Assembly (NCBI GenBank): GCA_001298545.1 | Contig: LJCX01000032.1 | Location: forward strand, 124,001-188,000 | DNA: 64,000 bases | Direction of reading: 5' to 3' | Source of the DNA: Actinobacteria bacterium OV320 | GTDB taxonomy: Bacteria; Actinomycetota; Actinomycetes; Streptomycetales; Streptomycetaceae | Shown here: one piece after another, positions 34,218-43,076 of the stretch | How positions within the stretch are numbered: the stretch's first letter is position 1 | How the letters are laid out: each line of letters starts with the position of its first letter | Position numbers and translations under genes: made by a program | Notes under the pieces: generated by a model | The model's input: only the letters and a program-made list of their open reading frames with translations | What the model was told of the DNA's origin: nothing | Databases searched by the model: none

Positions 34218-35111
34218 ATGAGGAAAGTGAGCTTCGCCGAGTTCGGCGGCCCGGACGTCCTGCACCTCGTCGATGCCGAGGAGCCCCATGCGGGTCCCGG
34301 CCGGATACGTATCGCCGTGCGGGCGGTGGGCGTGAATCCCGTCGACTGGAGGATCCGCGAAGGCCAGATCCTGGGGGCGCATCCGATCGAGTTGCCCTCC
34401 GGAGTCGGGCTGGACGCCTCCGGGGTGGTGGATGAGGTCGGCGAGGGCGTGGAGGGGGTCGAGGTCGGCGACCATGTGTTCGGCGAAGGGTCAAGCACCT
34501 ATGCCGAGTTCGCCGTGCTGTCGGCCTGGGCCCGTATGCCCGAGGGGCTGACGTTCGAAGAGGCGGCCGGGTACCCCTCCGTGGTGGAGACGGCGCTGCG
34601 CATCGTCCGCGAGGTCGGCGTGCGGTCGGGACAGACACTGCTGGTCAGCGGTGCGTCCGGGGGAGTCGGATCAGCGGTTCTGCAGATTGCCCTCGACCGC
34701 GGCATCGTGGTGATCGGCACAGCTGGGGCCGCGAACCAGGGCTATCTCCGCGGCTTGGGCGCCCTCGCCACGACATACGGCGAGGGCTGGGTCGAGCGAG
34801 TGCGGCAGCTCGGCCATGTCGACGCAGCTCTCGACCTGGCCGGCTCGGGTGTGATCCGCGAGCTCGTCGAGCTGACCGGGGATCCACAGAAGGTGATCTC
34901 CATCGCCGATCTCGGCGCGCCGGCGCTCGGTGTCCGGTTCTCCGGCGTAGCCGGGAGCGTGCCGGAAGCGCTCTCCGAGGCCGTCGACCTCATCTCGCGG
35001 GGAAAGCTCCGGATCCCGATCGAGAAGTCGTACACGCTGGCCGAGGCCGCGGCGGCGCACATCGACAGCCAGGCCGGCCACACTCGCGGGCGCCGGGTCC
35101 TGATCATCTGA
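34218..35111 (+). CDS. NADP-dependent quinone-oxidoreductase-like protein (MDR superfamily)
   Basis: 297 residues from ATG 34218. Zinc-free MDR features: MRKVSFAEFGGPDVLHLVDA start, VGVNPVDWRIREGQ, the GVGLDASGVVDEVGEGV strand, LLVSGASGGVGSAVLQIALD as the nucleotide-binding loop, and the end RGKLRIPIEKSYTLAEAAAA. It probably reduces quinones or enones with NADPH. It is controlled by the divergent TetR through the operator at 34187. Confidence 0.92.
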   Translation: MRKVSFAEFGGPDVLHLVDAEEPHAGPGRIRIAVRAVGVNPVDWRIREGQILGAHPIELPSGVGLDASGVVDEVGEGVEGVEVGDHVFGEGSSTYAEFAVLSAWARMPEGLTFEEAAGYPSVVETALRIVREVGVRSGQTLLVSGASGGVGSAVLQIALDRGIVVIGTAGAANQGYLRGLGALATTYGEGWVERVRQLGHVDAALDLAGSGVIRELVELTGDPQKVISIADLGAPALGVRFSGVAGSVPEALSEAVDLISRGKLRIPIEKSYTLAEAAAAHIDSQAGHTRGRRVLII

Positions 35112-35257
35112 AAGCCAGCCCTGCCCTGCCCGCCGACTCATATGCTCAGCCCCGCCAACTCGGCCACGCATCCGCCAGATGAAGGGCTCAGTCACACCCC
35201 GCTTCCACGGATTCGCGTCGCGCGTACCGTGACGGAAGGACTTGCCAGGAGGTGCCG

Positions 35258-35553
35258 ATGAGCGCGCAGCCCGAACAAGCCCCCGCCCCGCCGGCCCCGG
35301 CCGCCGCCGCCCAGCTGCTCGCGCAGCTGCGCGCCGACCGCCGGGCCGACACGTGGGTGCCGGCCTTCGAGCGGGACTGGGCGAAGGCCCTTGAGGACTC
35401 CCGCCACAGCTACAGCCTCACCCCGCTGCACGACGTCGTGCGGACCTGGCAGCTGCGGGCTGCCGCGGCCCGGCCGTCGACGCCTACATGGACTCCGGCC
35501 GGGACGAGTCCGGCTTCGTGGACCTGGACGACGTCCTCCGCACCCGCCGGTGA
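35258..35553 (+). pseudogene. DUF6247-like antitoxin, frameshifted
   Basis: From ATG 35258 (AGGAGG upstream) the frame reads AAAAQLLAQLRADRRADTWV, PAFERDWAKALEDSRHSYSL and TPLHDVVRTWQLRAAAA. Near 35465 a one-base change shifts it. The expected end (DAYMDSGRDESGFVDLDDVL) continues in another frame to a stop at 35551-35553, which overlaps the GTG of the toxin gene. Family proteins are small partners of RelE-like toxins in Streptomyces. This copy would give an aberrant C-terminus. Confidence 0.68.
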
Positions 35554-35803
35554 ACGGTCAGTCGTGGACGGTGCGCCTGTCCCCGCAGGCGGCAAAGGTG
35601 CTCACCGAACTTCCCGCGCCCGCCAAGGAGATGGTCCGCGACATCCTCGACATCGCCGTGCGTTCCCGGTGGGGCTGGCCCCAGTGGAACGCCGGGGACC
35701 CGGAAGGCGAGGACGTCCGTGCCGTCTCCATCGGGCAGCTGTCCGTCGTTTACGTGATCAACCGCCTCATCCGGAGTCAGTCCGTCCTGGATGTTGGCTG
35801 GAA
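35550..35803 (+). CDS. RelE-like toxin, reads on into the next gene
   Basis: It starts at GTG 35550, overlapping the antitoxin stop as GTGA. VNGQSWTVRLSPQAAKVLTE, LPAPAKEMVRDILDIAVRSR and VRAVSIGQLSVVYVINRLIR look like the core of a small RelE/ParE-type toxin. The normal end near VLDVGW is not followed by a stop: the frame remains open into the membrane protein gene (stop at 36290). The toxin end was probably lost and the two genes fused. Activity is uncertain. Confidence 0.58.
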
Positions 35804-35939
35804 GCCGCCTGTGAGCACGCCTCGACTGACCCCGGCGATGCTGTGGGCGGTCCGAGTATCTTCGACTGCGGGCTACTCAGGACGATCTAGGTACTCGCGC
35901 CCAAGCGGAGCACGGGACGTGCTGCCTAGCATCCGGAGC

Positions 35940-36290
35940 ATGAGTTCCGCTGAGCAGACAGTCGAGTCGAGCGAACAGCTGGCGGCACGTCAGCAGCAGC
36001 GGGGCACGACATCGTTTGTGCTGGGCGCTGCCGCCGTCACGATGATGATGTGCCCGTTTCTGCCTGCCTGGGTCCCGCCCTGGTTCCGCTTCTTTCCCGT
36101 GTACTTCATCGTGCCCGCGGGGATCGGGGCGGTCGTCTCCGGCCTCGTCGCGCTGCGCAGGGCGCGGGGCCAGGAGGAGGCGACTCCCTCCCGGGCGCGG
36201 GCGGGAGTCGCCCTCGGCACGACGGCCGTTGGGCTGTCGCTGGCCGTGATCGTCTGGGCGATCTGGGCGCTGAACCAGGCCTACCAATAG
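35940..36290 (+). CDS. Small membrane protein (DUF4190-like)
   Basis: 116 residues from ATG 35940. A polar N-terminus (SSAEQTVESSEQLAARQQQR) is followed by helices FVLGAAAVTMMMCPFLPAWV, FPVYFIVPAGIGAVVSGLVA and VALGTTAVGLSLAVIVWAIW. The RRARG loop and Gly-rich helices resemble DUF4190 proteins. It lies in the same frame as the toxin before it. It is probably an inner membrane protein of unknown role. Confidence 0.66.
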   Translation: MSSAEQTVESSEQLAARQQQRGTTSFVLGAAAVTMMMCPFLPAWVPPWFRFFPVYFIVPAGIGAVVSGLVALRRARGQEEATPSRARAGVALGTTAVGLSLAVIVWAIWALNQAYQ

Positions 36291-36395
36291 AGGATGAGTA
36301 CGCGGCCCGGGAATGGGTGGGCCATACCTACCAGGCCGGGGCCGCAGGCGTTGTCCTGCCGTGTCCTGCCGACGGTCTGTGACGTAGCCCTGATC

Positions 36396-36728
36396 ATGGA
36401 CGGCTACGAACACCTTGACCTCGATGAGATCGACTTCGCGCCCATGGAGCACGACACCGAGCGGCTGCGCCTGCTGACGCTGGACGAGGCCCACGAGCTG
36501 ATCCAAGTGCTGCGCACAACCACCGAGGAAGGCGGGTCGGCCGCGCAGGAGGCAGACCGCCTGGCGCGCGAGATCGGCGCGCTGATCGGGTACTGGCCGC
36601 GGTCGGCACAGATTGTGCCCCTACGCCCGGCTGCCGTGAGCGCACGCTGTTACTCACTTTCGGGTGACAGCCCGCACCGGGCCAGGCTGGCGATCTCCGG
36701 GGAAATCCAGCTGTTGCAAGGGCCGTGA
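36396..36728 (+). CDS. Hypothetical acidic protein
   Basis: 110 residues from ATG 36396. The first 65 residues are strongly acidic and helical (MDGYEHLDLDEIDFAPMEHD, LLTLDEAHELIQVLRTTTEE, AADRLAREIGALIGYWP). The tail after residue 70 changes character and may be out of its original frame. No family is recognised. Nothing was found from 36729 to 37007. Confidence 0.5.
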   Translation: MDGYEHLDLDEIDFAPMEHDTERLRLLTLDEAHELIQVLRTTTEEGGSAAQEADRLAREIGALIGYWPRSAQIVPLRPAAVSARCYSLSGDSPHRARLAISGEIQLLQGP

Positions 36729-37007
36729 GATCCCTCCAGCCGTCAACATGACGCCACTGGCATAAATGGACGATGCGCTCAAGAGTCACAGGAATGCGGG
36801 CAACAAGTAGCACAGTCCATGCTTCCATCCCAACTCCCGCCCGAGGCGGACAAGCTGTGTGTGGCCAGCCCGGCCGCCACCCGCACGCCACGCTCGCTCG
36901 TGTCCGCTCTCGATCGGTCAGCGTGCGGCCGAGTATGCCGGCACACATGGCAGGGGCCGATGTGGCGAAGTGATGTCGGACAGTGTCGAAATCGACTGGC
37001 TGCGCGC

Positions 37008-38105
37008 CTAAGGATGGAGGGCTTTTCGTTGGCCTGTGGCGGCGGACCGTACGATCGCGTCAAGGAGTCGGTGGCGCTTGACGGCGTGGGTGAAGTCCGG
37101 GGCGACAGCCGTTCCGTGGACGAGGTCGTCCCGAATCGCGGCGTAGGCGTGCACCAGCGTGTGGATCACTGTTCCGGCCAGGCCGGGATAGTCGTCGTAG
37201 CCGCTGGGCAGCGTGACCTTCGTAGGCCGACCGCCGCCGCGTGTGCCACGCACCGTGACCGGACCGATGTGCGGGAACTCGGCGGCGGTAATCTCAAGTC
37301 TCCCCTCCGTGCCGTCGATGATCAGAGAGAACCCTGCACCCGATGCCGCGCCTCCACGGTGGTGGACGGACAGGATCGCCCCGCCCGCCACGGTGCCCGA
37401 GATCGCGATCTGGTCCTCGGCGGTCATCGGAACGACCTGCCCGGTGCGCCCGAGGTGAACCTGGCGGCGCCGGGTCGCGGTCGTAGCGACCACTTCCTGA
37501 AGCTCGCCGACGACCATCGACACCAGGTCGATCGCGTGTCCGAACGCGATGGTCAGCATCGTGGCCCCGAGCTTGCGGTCGAGCGTGTAGACCATGCTCT
37601 GAGACACCGGAGTGCCCCATTCGGTCGAAGACGCCACGACGGTGGCGGAGAGCACTTCCCCCACGAATCCTTCGGACACGAGGTCGGCCAGCCAGCGGAA
37701 GGTAGGCGAGGAGCGTCCCTGAAGACCGACGAAGGTGCGCGTCGTCCCGGCGGCACGCTCCATCTCCTCGGCCTCGCGCAGGTCGACGGCGAGCGGCCAC
37801 TCCGAGAGCACCGGCACTCCCGCCTTCAGCACGGGCAACACGAGTTCGCGATGCTGGGGCACTTTGACGGCGACCACAACGAGGTCGACGTTCTCGTCGC
37901 CGGCGAGCTGCTCGACCGACGTGTACGCGGGTACGCCATACGCCGCTCCCGCGGCCTGGGCCGAGGCTTCGGAGCTCGCCGCCAGCGCGAGAAGCTCGAT
38001 CCCGTCGACGGCGTTCAGCGCGGGCAGGTGAGCCCCGGCCGCCCAGCCTCCCGTGGCGCTCAGGCCGACGAGGCCGACGCCGATCGGCTTACGGGGGTCA
38101 GGCAC
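37008..38105 (-). CDS. Gfo/Idh/MocA family oxidoreductase
   Basis: 365 residues from GTG 38105. An N-terminal Rossmann fold (IGVGLVGLSATGGWAAGAHL), VDLVVVAVKVPQHRELVLPV, and the EWPLAVD variant of the EKP motif in which Glu-Trp replaces Glu-Lys. The C-terminal alpha/beta domain (GHAIDLVSMVVGELQEV) carries the H-x-x-D of the active site. The missing Lys of EKP suggests altered chemistry or a protein active on an unusual substrate. The start overlaps the stop of the SnoaL gene by 8 nt, so they are co-translated. Confidence 0.88.
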   Translation of the reverse strand: MPDPRKPIGVGLVGLSATGGWAAGAHLPALNAVDGIELLALAASSEASAQAAGAAYGVPAYTSVEQLAGDENVDLVVVAVKVPQHRELVLPVLKAGVPVLSEWPLAVDLREAEEMERAAGTTRTFVGLQGRSSPTFRWLADLVSEGFVGEVLSATVVASSTEWGTPVSQSMVYTLDRKLGATMLTIAFGHAIDLVSMVVGELQEVVATTATRRRQVHLGRTGQVVPMTAEDQIAISGTVAGGAILSVHHRGGAASGAGFSLIIDGTEGRLEITAAEFPHIGPVTVRGTRGGGRPTKVTLPSGYDDYPGLAGTVIHTLVHAYAAIRDDLVHGTAVAPDFTHAVKRHRLLDAIVRSAATGQRKALHP

Positions 38106-38490
38106 CGAGCTGCCGCCTCAGGGTCTCGGCGTCGTGCAGGGCCGTCATGTGCACGAACCGCCCGTCACGAACCTGGTAGATGGCGTACTCGACGATCTCG
38201 AACGAGGCGCCGGTGGGAGCCACGCCGAGCCACTCCTTGGCGGGCGTGCCCGTGTTGGTCAGACGGGCGGCCAGGCGATCACCATCGACCGCGATCTCCC
38301 GGGGCTCCCAGTGGAAGTCCGGGACCGCGTCGATATCGCCGTTCAGCACAGCGATGACCTGGTCCCGAGTGCCCGGCTCGCCGTTCAGGGTGGTCTCGTC
38401 GTTGATGAACTCGTCCATGCGGTGGATCTCGTGGGCGTTGAGCGCCCCGATGTAGCGCAGGTAGAACGCGCGCAGGTCGGTGTCGGACAT
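38098..38490 (-). CDS. SnoaL-like polyketide cyclase/ester cyclase family protein
   Basis: 130 residues from ATG 38490. NTF2-like fold: LRAFYLRYIGALNAHEIHRM, DEFINDETTLNGEPGTRDQV, VPDFHWEPREIAVDGDRLAA, then FEIVEYAIYQVRDGRFVHM. Such proteins act as cyclases, isomerases or simple binding proteins. It precedes and overlaps the Gfo/Idh gene, and a TetR gene lies downstream on the same strand after a 200-bp gap. Confidence 0.85.
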   Translation of the reverse strand: MSDTDLRAFYLRYIGALNAHEIHRMDEFINDETTLNGEPGTRDQVIAVLNGDIDAVPDFHWEPREIAVDGDRLAARLTNTGTPAKEWLGVAPTGASFEIVEYAIYQVRDGRFVHMTALHDAETLRRQLGA

Positions 38491-38691
38491 GATCCCCTTC
38501 TTCGGCCTCCGAGCGGAGGTCATGCTCGGTGTTTCGCGATGGCCCTTGACGGTTTCGTCGCGGTGATCGTCGGCAGGGGGAGTAGCCACTGCCCGAAACT
38601 TCCGTCCCGAACGGTACAGAAGTTTTGCCGCACCGTCACGGCCCTCATGCGAGGAGAATGACTCACCGGGGCGAGCGAAGGGGTGCAGCCG

Positions 38692-39273
38692 CTACGCAGG
38701 CCAGCCGATCAACGCCGTGTCGACGATCTCATCGAGCTCAGCAGGACCGAGGCCGTTGGCGGCCTGCACTGCGATGCCGAACCCCATCGTCATGATGAAC
38801 CGGGCAAGACGCCGAGGGTCGGCGTTGCGCGGAAGATCACCCTCGTTGACGGCGCGCCGGAAGCGCTCCTCAAGGCGGACCCCCGCGTCGTTGCGCCAGT
38901 CGACAAGCAGGTCGTGGACGGCCCGGCTCTCCTCGCTCGACGCCAGCGCACCCTGCACGGTCAGGCACCCGGAGGGGCCGCCGGGAGGGGTCGTGGTGCA
39001 GACCGCTCCGCGGAGGAACGCCAAGGCCACAGCCCGTGCGGTGGGCTCCTCCAGGGCGAGCGTGGCGTAAGCGGCCGGCCCCGCGCCGTAGCGCTGGAGA
39101 GCCTTGCGGAACAACTGCTCCTTGTTGCCGAAGGCCGCATACATGCTCGTCTTGGTGATCCCCATAGCGCCGGTCAGTTCAGTGAGGCTTGCACCTTCGT
39201 ACCCTCGCGCCCAGAACACCCGCATCGCGCGTTCCAGCGCCTGGTCGATGTCGAATTCTCGAGGCCGACCCAT
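38692..39273 (-). CDS. TetR family regulator
   Basis: 193 residues from ATG 39273; an in-frame ATG at 39297 is possible. MGRPREFDIDQALERAMRVF, WARGYEGASLTELTGAMGIT and KTSMYAAFGNKEQLFRKALQ are typical of the AcrR/YcdC-like group. The C-terminal domain (GCLTVQGALASSEESRAVHD) is helical. It is divergent from an aldo/keto reductase gene with a very long operator-like repeat at 39359-39415. A similar half-site (ACGGTACAGAAG) is near 38614. Confidence 0.92.
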   Translation of the reverse strand: MGRPREFDIDQALERAMRVFWARGYEGASLTELTGAMGITKTSMYAAFGNKEQLFRKALQRYGAGPAAYATLALEEPTARAVALAFLRGAVCTTTPPGGPSGCLTVQGALASSEESRAVHDLLVDWRNDAGVRLEERFRRAVNEGDLPRNADPRRLARFIMTMGFGIAVQAANGLGPAELDEIVDTALIGWPA

Positions 39274-39358
39274 GACGGCTCTACGGGAGTCACCCATGCC
39301 ACAAGCGTACCTCTCGGTACAGATCTCCGCAGTTTCATCCTACCCAGGTGGCGAACGC

Positions 39359-39415
39359 AGTTCAGTACCGGTCGGTCTTGATGTGCTACCGTTCTGCACC
39401 GACCGGTACTGAACT
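39359..39415. promoter_or_regulatory. TetR operator upstream of the aldo/keto reductase
   Basis: AGTTCAGTACCGGTCGG (39359-39375) and CCGACCGGTACTGAACT (39399-39415) are perfect 17-bp inverted arms separated by 23 bp. Each arm contains the smaller dyad ACCGGT, so two TetR dimers may bind. The repeat ends 22 bp before the reductase start codon. Confidence 0.8.
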
Positions 39416-39437
39416 AATGGGAAGGGAAGTCCGCGCC

Positions 39438-40409
39438 ATGAAAACCATTTCGCTCGGCAGCCTCAAGGTCTCGCGCATCGGTCTCGGAGCCATGGGAATG
39501 TCGGCGTTCTACACCGGCGCCGGCCAGTTCGACGACGAGTCGATCCGCACGATCCACCGCGCTCTGGACCTCGGGGTCACCCATATCGACACCGCTGAGG
39601 GGTACGGCCCCTTCATCAACGAGGAGTTGGTCGGCCGGGCCCTGCAGGGGCGCCGAGACGAGGTCGTGCTGGCGACCAAGTTCGGACTGATCTCCCACGC
39701 CGGTGGCACGGCTCCGGACAGCACCCCGGCCAACATCCGCCTGGCCGTGGAGGGATCACTGAAGCGCCTGGGTACTGACTACATCGACCTCTACTACCAG
39801 CACCGGGTGGACCCCGGCACGCCGATCGAAGAGACCGTTGGCGCGCTGGCCGAACTGGTGGCCGAAGGCAAGATCCGCCACATCGGCCTGTCGGAGGCCG
39901 GCCCCGCCACGATCCGCCGCGCTCACGCCGTGCATCCGGTCACCGCGGTCCAGTCCGAATACTCGCTGTGGACCCGCGAGCCGGAGGCCGAGATCCTGCC
40001 CGTCCTGCGCGAACTGGGTATCGGCTTCGTGCCGTACTCCCCGCTTGGCCGCGGCTTCCTGACCGGCAACATTCGCTCCCTGAACGATCTTGACACCGAC
40101 GACTGGCGCCGCACCAACCACCGCTTTGCCGACGGCAACCTGGAACGCAACCTGCGGATCGTCGACGAGGTCCGGGCCGTAGCCGCCGAGATCGACACCA
40201 CGCCCGCGCAGGTCGCCTTGGCCTGGCTGCTCGCCCAGGGTGACGACATCGCGCCCATCCCCGGCACCAAGCAAGTCGCCCGGCTGGAGGAGAACGCCGC
40301 CGCCGACCACATCGAGCTCACCGCCAGCCACGTCACCCGCCTGAACGCCCTGCCCCGGGCCTCCGGCGAGCGCTACGACGCGGACAACATGGCCGCCATC
40401 GACCGCTGA
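39438..40409 (+). CDS. Aldo/keto reductase
   Basis: 323 residues from ATG 39438 (GGAAGGGAAG upstream). TIM-barrel AKR motifs: KVSRIGLGAMGMSAFY, HIDTAEGYGPFINEELVGRA with catalytic Asp and Tyr, VVLATKFG with Lys, and DLYYQHRVDPGTPIEETVGA with His. The NADP site follows (PIPGTKQVARLEENAAA). It resembles the AKR13-like general stress reductases induced by electrophiles. Control by the divergent TetR is likely. Confidence 0.95.
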   Translation: MKTISLGSLKVSRIGLGAMGMSAFYTGAGQFDDESIRTIHRALDLGVTHIDTAEGYGPFINEELVGRALQGRRDEVVLATKFGLISHAGGTAPDSTPANIRLAVEGSLKRLGTDYIDLYYQHRVDPGTPIEETVGALAELVAEGKIRHIGLSEAGPATIRRAHAVHPVTAVQSEYSLWTREPEAEILPVLRELGIGFVPYSPLGRGFLTGNIRSLNDLDTDDWRRTNHRFADGNLERNLRIVDEVRAVAAEIDTTPAQVALAWLLAQGDDIAPIPGTKQVARLEENAAADHIELTASHVTRLNALPRASGERYDADNMAAIDR

Positions 40410-40664
40410 TCGAAGACGTACCATCACGCACGCCGCGGGTCGGCATCGGCGTGAAGAGTGCCGCATTCCCAATGAGACTGTGCAACATGAAGTACGCAGG
40501 TCACGGGCCTGGTGTGCGGGGTACTCGCGCTGGTCGTCGGCGGGTGTCCATGATGAAGATCGTCTGACCTGTCGCCAGGGCCGTTGTCGGGTTCTGCTGC
40601 GCCGACCGCCGTGCCCCTCCCGCGATCCCTGACCGGACCGGTGCCGGGAGAGCGCGGGGAGGGC

Positions 40665-41132
40665 GTGGGGATTCTGGAGCTGGAGCGGATCACGGCTCGC
40701 CGGAATGAACTGGACACGCTCGCCGAGGAGTTGGCCAAGCAGCTGGCGGAGGTCCAGGCCGAGCGGGAGGAGTTGGTGATCGCCGAGCGGGTCCTGCACC
40801 GATTGGCCGAACAGGACCGGGCTGCGGCGGAGGCCGCCGCGGCCGCCGCCCCGACGGCGGCCCGGGTGGCGGGACGGGCGGATTTGCTGATCCCGCACCG
40901 CGGCGGGACAGGCGATGAGGCCGCGTTGCCCGCTGACTACCGCAAGATTCTGGCGATCGTGCGGGCTGCCGACGGCCCGGTGCAGGTCGGGGCCGTCGGC
41001 GAGGAGCTGGGCCTTGAGGTGACGGTGCGCGGGAAGCTGGAACCGTTGCGGGCGAAGATGACCAAGCTCGCCGATCGCGGCTGGCTGCACAAGCGTCCTG
41101 ACGGCAGGTTCGCCGCACGCTCCCAGGCGTAG
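40665..41132 (+). CDS. IS-associated coiled-coil/winged-helix protein
   Basis: 155 residues from GTG 40665 (GGGGAGG upstream). A coiled coil (LELERITARRNELDTLAEEL, AKQLAEVQAEREELVIAERV) is followed by an Ala-rich linker and a winged-helix-like end (LPADYRKILAIVRAADGPVQ, GKLEPLRAKMTKLADRGWLH, KRPDGRF). Proteins of this look recur next to transposase genes in Streptomyces; the next gene is a transposase. It may assist transposition or regulate it, but that is unproven. Confidence 0.68.
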   Translation: MGILELERITARRNELDTLAEELAKQLAEVQAEREELVIAERVLHRLAEQDRAAAEAAAAAAPTAARVAGRADLLIPHRGGTGDEAALPADYRKILAIVRAADGPVQVGAVGEELGLEVTVRGKLEPLRAKMTKLADRGWLHKRPDGRFAARSQA

Positions 41133-41189
41133 GGAGGCGGGCGCCGACGGGGCATAACTGGCGCGCTCCCGACAGCAGTTGAGTTTGGT

Positions 41190-41864
41190 GTGAAGGAAAA
41201 CAACGATCCCGTCGAGGGCCCTGACGGCGTTGTCTGTACTGCCCGCCTGCCACTGTCGAGTGCCACCCTGAACTGGCTCGCCGGCCTGATCCGCGGCCAC
41301 CTGAAGAAGATCAGGTCACGGTGGCGGGCCCTGCCTCCGGGACGGATCGCCGCCCTCGTACTGGCCGTACTGCGCTGTGACCAGCGGCCGGGTGATCTGG
41401 CCGGTGGCAACGGGATACACCGCACCACTGTGACCCGGTGGGTCAGGGCAGTCGTCGGCCTGCTGGCCGCCCGCGCCCCGCGCCTGGACCGCGCTCTCAA
41501 AGAGATCGCCCGCAAGGGTGGCGGGATGGTGCTGCTGGACGGCACGCTGATTCGCACCCGCCGGCGCTCCGGCAAAGAGAACCGGAAGAACTACTCCGGC
41601 AAGAGCAAATGCCATGGCCTGCTCGTGATCGCGCTCACCGACGATCGCGGCCGGCTGCTCTGGGTCTCGGCGGCCCGGCCCGGACGGACCTCGGAGATCA
41701 CCGCCTGTCGACACGACCAGCTCACCGCCAAGCTGCGGGCGGCCGGTCTCGGGGCGATCGCCGACCTGGGCTTCGTCGGGCTCGACGACAGCGGCCCCGA
41801 CACCGGCCCCGCAGTGATCACCGGTTACAAGGCCGCCCGGAACCGGCCCCTGACACGAGGAAAG
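41190..41864 (+). pseudogene. IS5-type transposase (DDE_Tnp_4), 3'-truncated
   Basis: It starts at GTG 41190. The helix-turn-helix region (ATLNWLAGLIRGHLKKIRSR, GDLAGGNGIHRTTVTRWVRA) and first catalytic Asp (GGMVLLDGTLIRTRRRSGKE) are present, as is the second region (AIADLGFVGLDD). After NRPLTRGK the expected end carrying the catalytic Glu (V-E-x-x-F/H) is gone, and sequence upstream of an STAS remnant begins. The transposase is therefore inactive. Confidence 0.82.
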
Positions 41865-42009
41865 GTCACATCACTTGTGTGCCGTTTGGCTTCGCGGCCT
41901 GCCGAGACCAGCTCTGTAGGACGACGGTGCAGGTGGCGGTAATCCTCCGCCGCATGCGGTGGCCCGGCCGAGGTATTGCGACTCGTGCAGCTGTTGGCGC
42001 CTCTGTTGT

Positions 42010-42240
42010 TCAGGAGGGGAGGGCGGCCTGGAGCGTGGCGTACATCGGCATGAGGTTGTCCAGGCCGACGAGGTGCAGGAGCCGTTGCACAGGCGGGGGA
42101 ACGTTGGCCAGGCGGAGCCAGCCGTCGCTGTCCTGCGCGGCACGCTGGGCGTACAAGAGGAAGGAGGTGCCGCTGCAGTCCATGAACGTGACGTGTTCGA
42201 AGTCGATGACCGTGCAGGGCGCACATTTCTCGCCTGCGCC
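42010..42240 (-). pseudogene. STAS-domain (anti-sigma factor antagonist) C-terminal fragment
   Basis: The reverse strand reads CTVIDFEHVTFMDCSGTSFL, LYAQRAAQDSDGWLRLANVP, PPVQRLLHLVGLDNLMPMYA and a stop at 42010. D-x-S/C-G at the phosphorylatable serine (MDCSGT) is the STAS signature. The N-terminal strands are missing; upstream sequence in this frame has no similarity. It is the relic of an anti-anti-sigma factor of the kind Streptomyces has in large numbers. Confidence 0.78.
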
Positions 42241-42461
42241 GCTGTCGAACGCCCAGCCCACGAAGGGCAAGGATGAGAAGCAGCAAGAGCTGACGGTGCA
42301 GCGCCTGTTGGGTAGCCGACCGCGCCCGCGGCCGATAGCAGCCGTGCCAGCCGGCTGGGGGCCGAAGCGGCCGTCGATCGTGTCCCCGACGAGTTCGCGC
42401 CCCGGCGTCATCGGCCGCGCCTCGTGCTTCCACGCGCTCGAGTGCAGCCGGCCGGTGTGAG

Positions 42462-42992
42462 GTGCGGGTGTGGCTGGGGTCCGGTGGATGGAGGTGCATC
42501 TTGTTCGTTTACCTGCCTGCGTCCGTTCGGGATTCGGACTTGAACCGGAAGGTCATCTGCCCGGATGGCTGGGCCAAGACCTACGGCAACCCCGACACCA
42601 CCCCGATCGATACGAGCGACACCGCCAGCTGCGACGAGTTCGCCTACGCCGCCTCCTACAACTCGGGCGGTATGCCTGCCTCCCTGGACGGCATGAACGA
42701 GGTCGACACCGGCAACGACTGCGTGCAGACCTACGCCTCCCGCATCGCGACGGGCGACTGGAGGCTGTACGACGACATTCGTAGCGCTGCGCCGACGTGG
42801 AAGGAAGTCTGCGGACGCTCGGCGATGTCCAACTACCAGAACACCCAGTCGATGCAGCCGTTCTCCGGAACGTTCTCCTCGGCATCGAAGTACCGTCTGC
42901 TGGACAAGGACGAGTACTGGGTGGCATTCCCTGAGTTCGCGCACTGCGACGCCTCCAAGGTGACCGTGGCATGCACCGTCCCGAAGCCGTGA
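42462..42992 (+). CDS. NucA/NucB-type DNase domain protein, N-terminus probably lost
   Basis: The frame carries ASCDEFAYAASYNSGGMPAS (the CDE-x-P/A-FA-x-S motif of DNase_NucA_NucB), ECVQTYA-like DCVQTYASRIATGDWRLYDD, and APTWKEVCGRSAMSNYQNTQ with conserved Cys residues. The C-terminus is complete. The first 25 codons (42462-42535) look unrelated, and there is no signal peptide or toxin-delivery domain, so the gene seems to be the C-terminal nuclease part of a larger secreted toxin. A DUF6461 gene follows, probably its immunity partner. Confidence 0.7.
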   Translation: MRVWLGSGGWRCILFVYLPASVRDSDLNRKVICPDGWAKTYGNPDTTPIDTSDTASCDEFAYAASYNSGGMPASLDGMNEVDTGNDCVQTYASRIATGDWRLYDDIRSAAPTWKEVCGRSAMSNYQNTQSMQPFSGTFSSASKYRLLDKDEYWVAFPEFAHCDASKVTVACTVPKP

Positions 42993-43015
42993 CCGGCTGG
43001 TAGGACACGAGGCAA

Positions 43016-43050
43016 GCTGGGGCGGGAGGGCCGAACCCTCCCGCCCCAGC
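43016..43050. terminator. Hairpin between nuclease and DUF6461 genes
   Basis: GCTGGGGCGGGAGGG (43016-43030) pairs perfectly with 43036-43050 around a CCGAA loop. It lies 24 nt after the nuclease stop and 26 nt before the next start. It may terminate or attenuate read-through, which would let the downstream gene be expressed separately. Confidence 0.7.
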
Positions 43051-43076
43051 CGCACCCCTAAAACCAGGAGAAGACA

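Noticed and set aside
39756..41300. 514-codon minus-strand frame across the aldo/keto reductase and IS-associated gene
   Set aside because: Mirror frame of two plus-strand genes; no recognisable domain.
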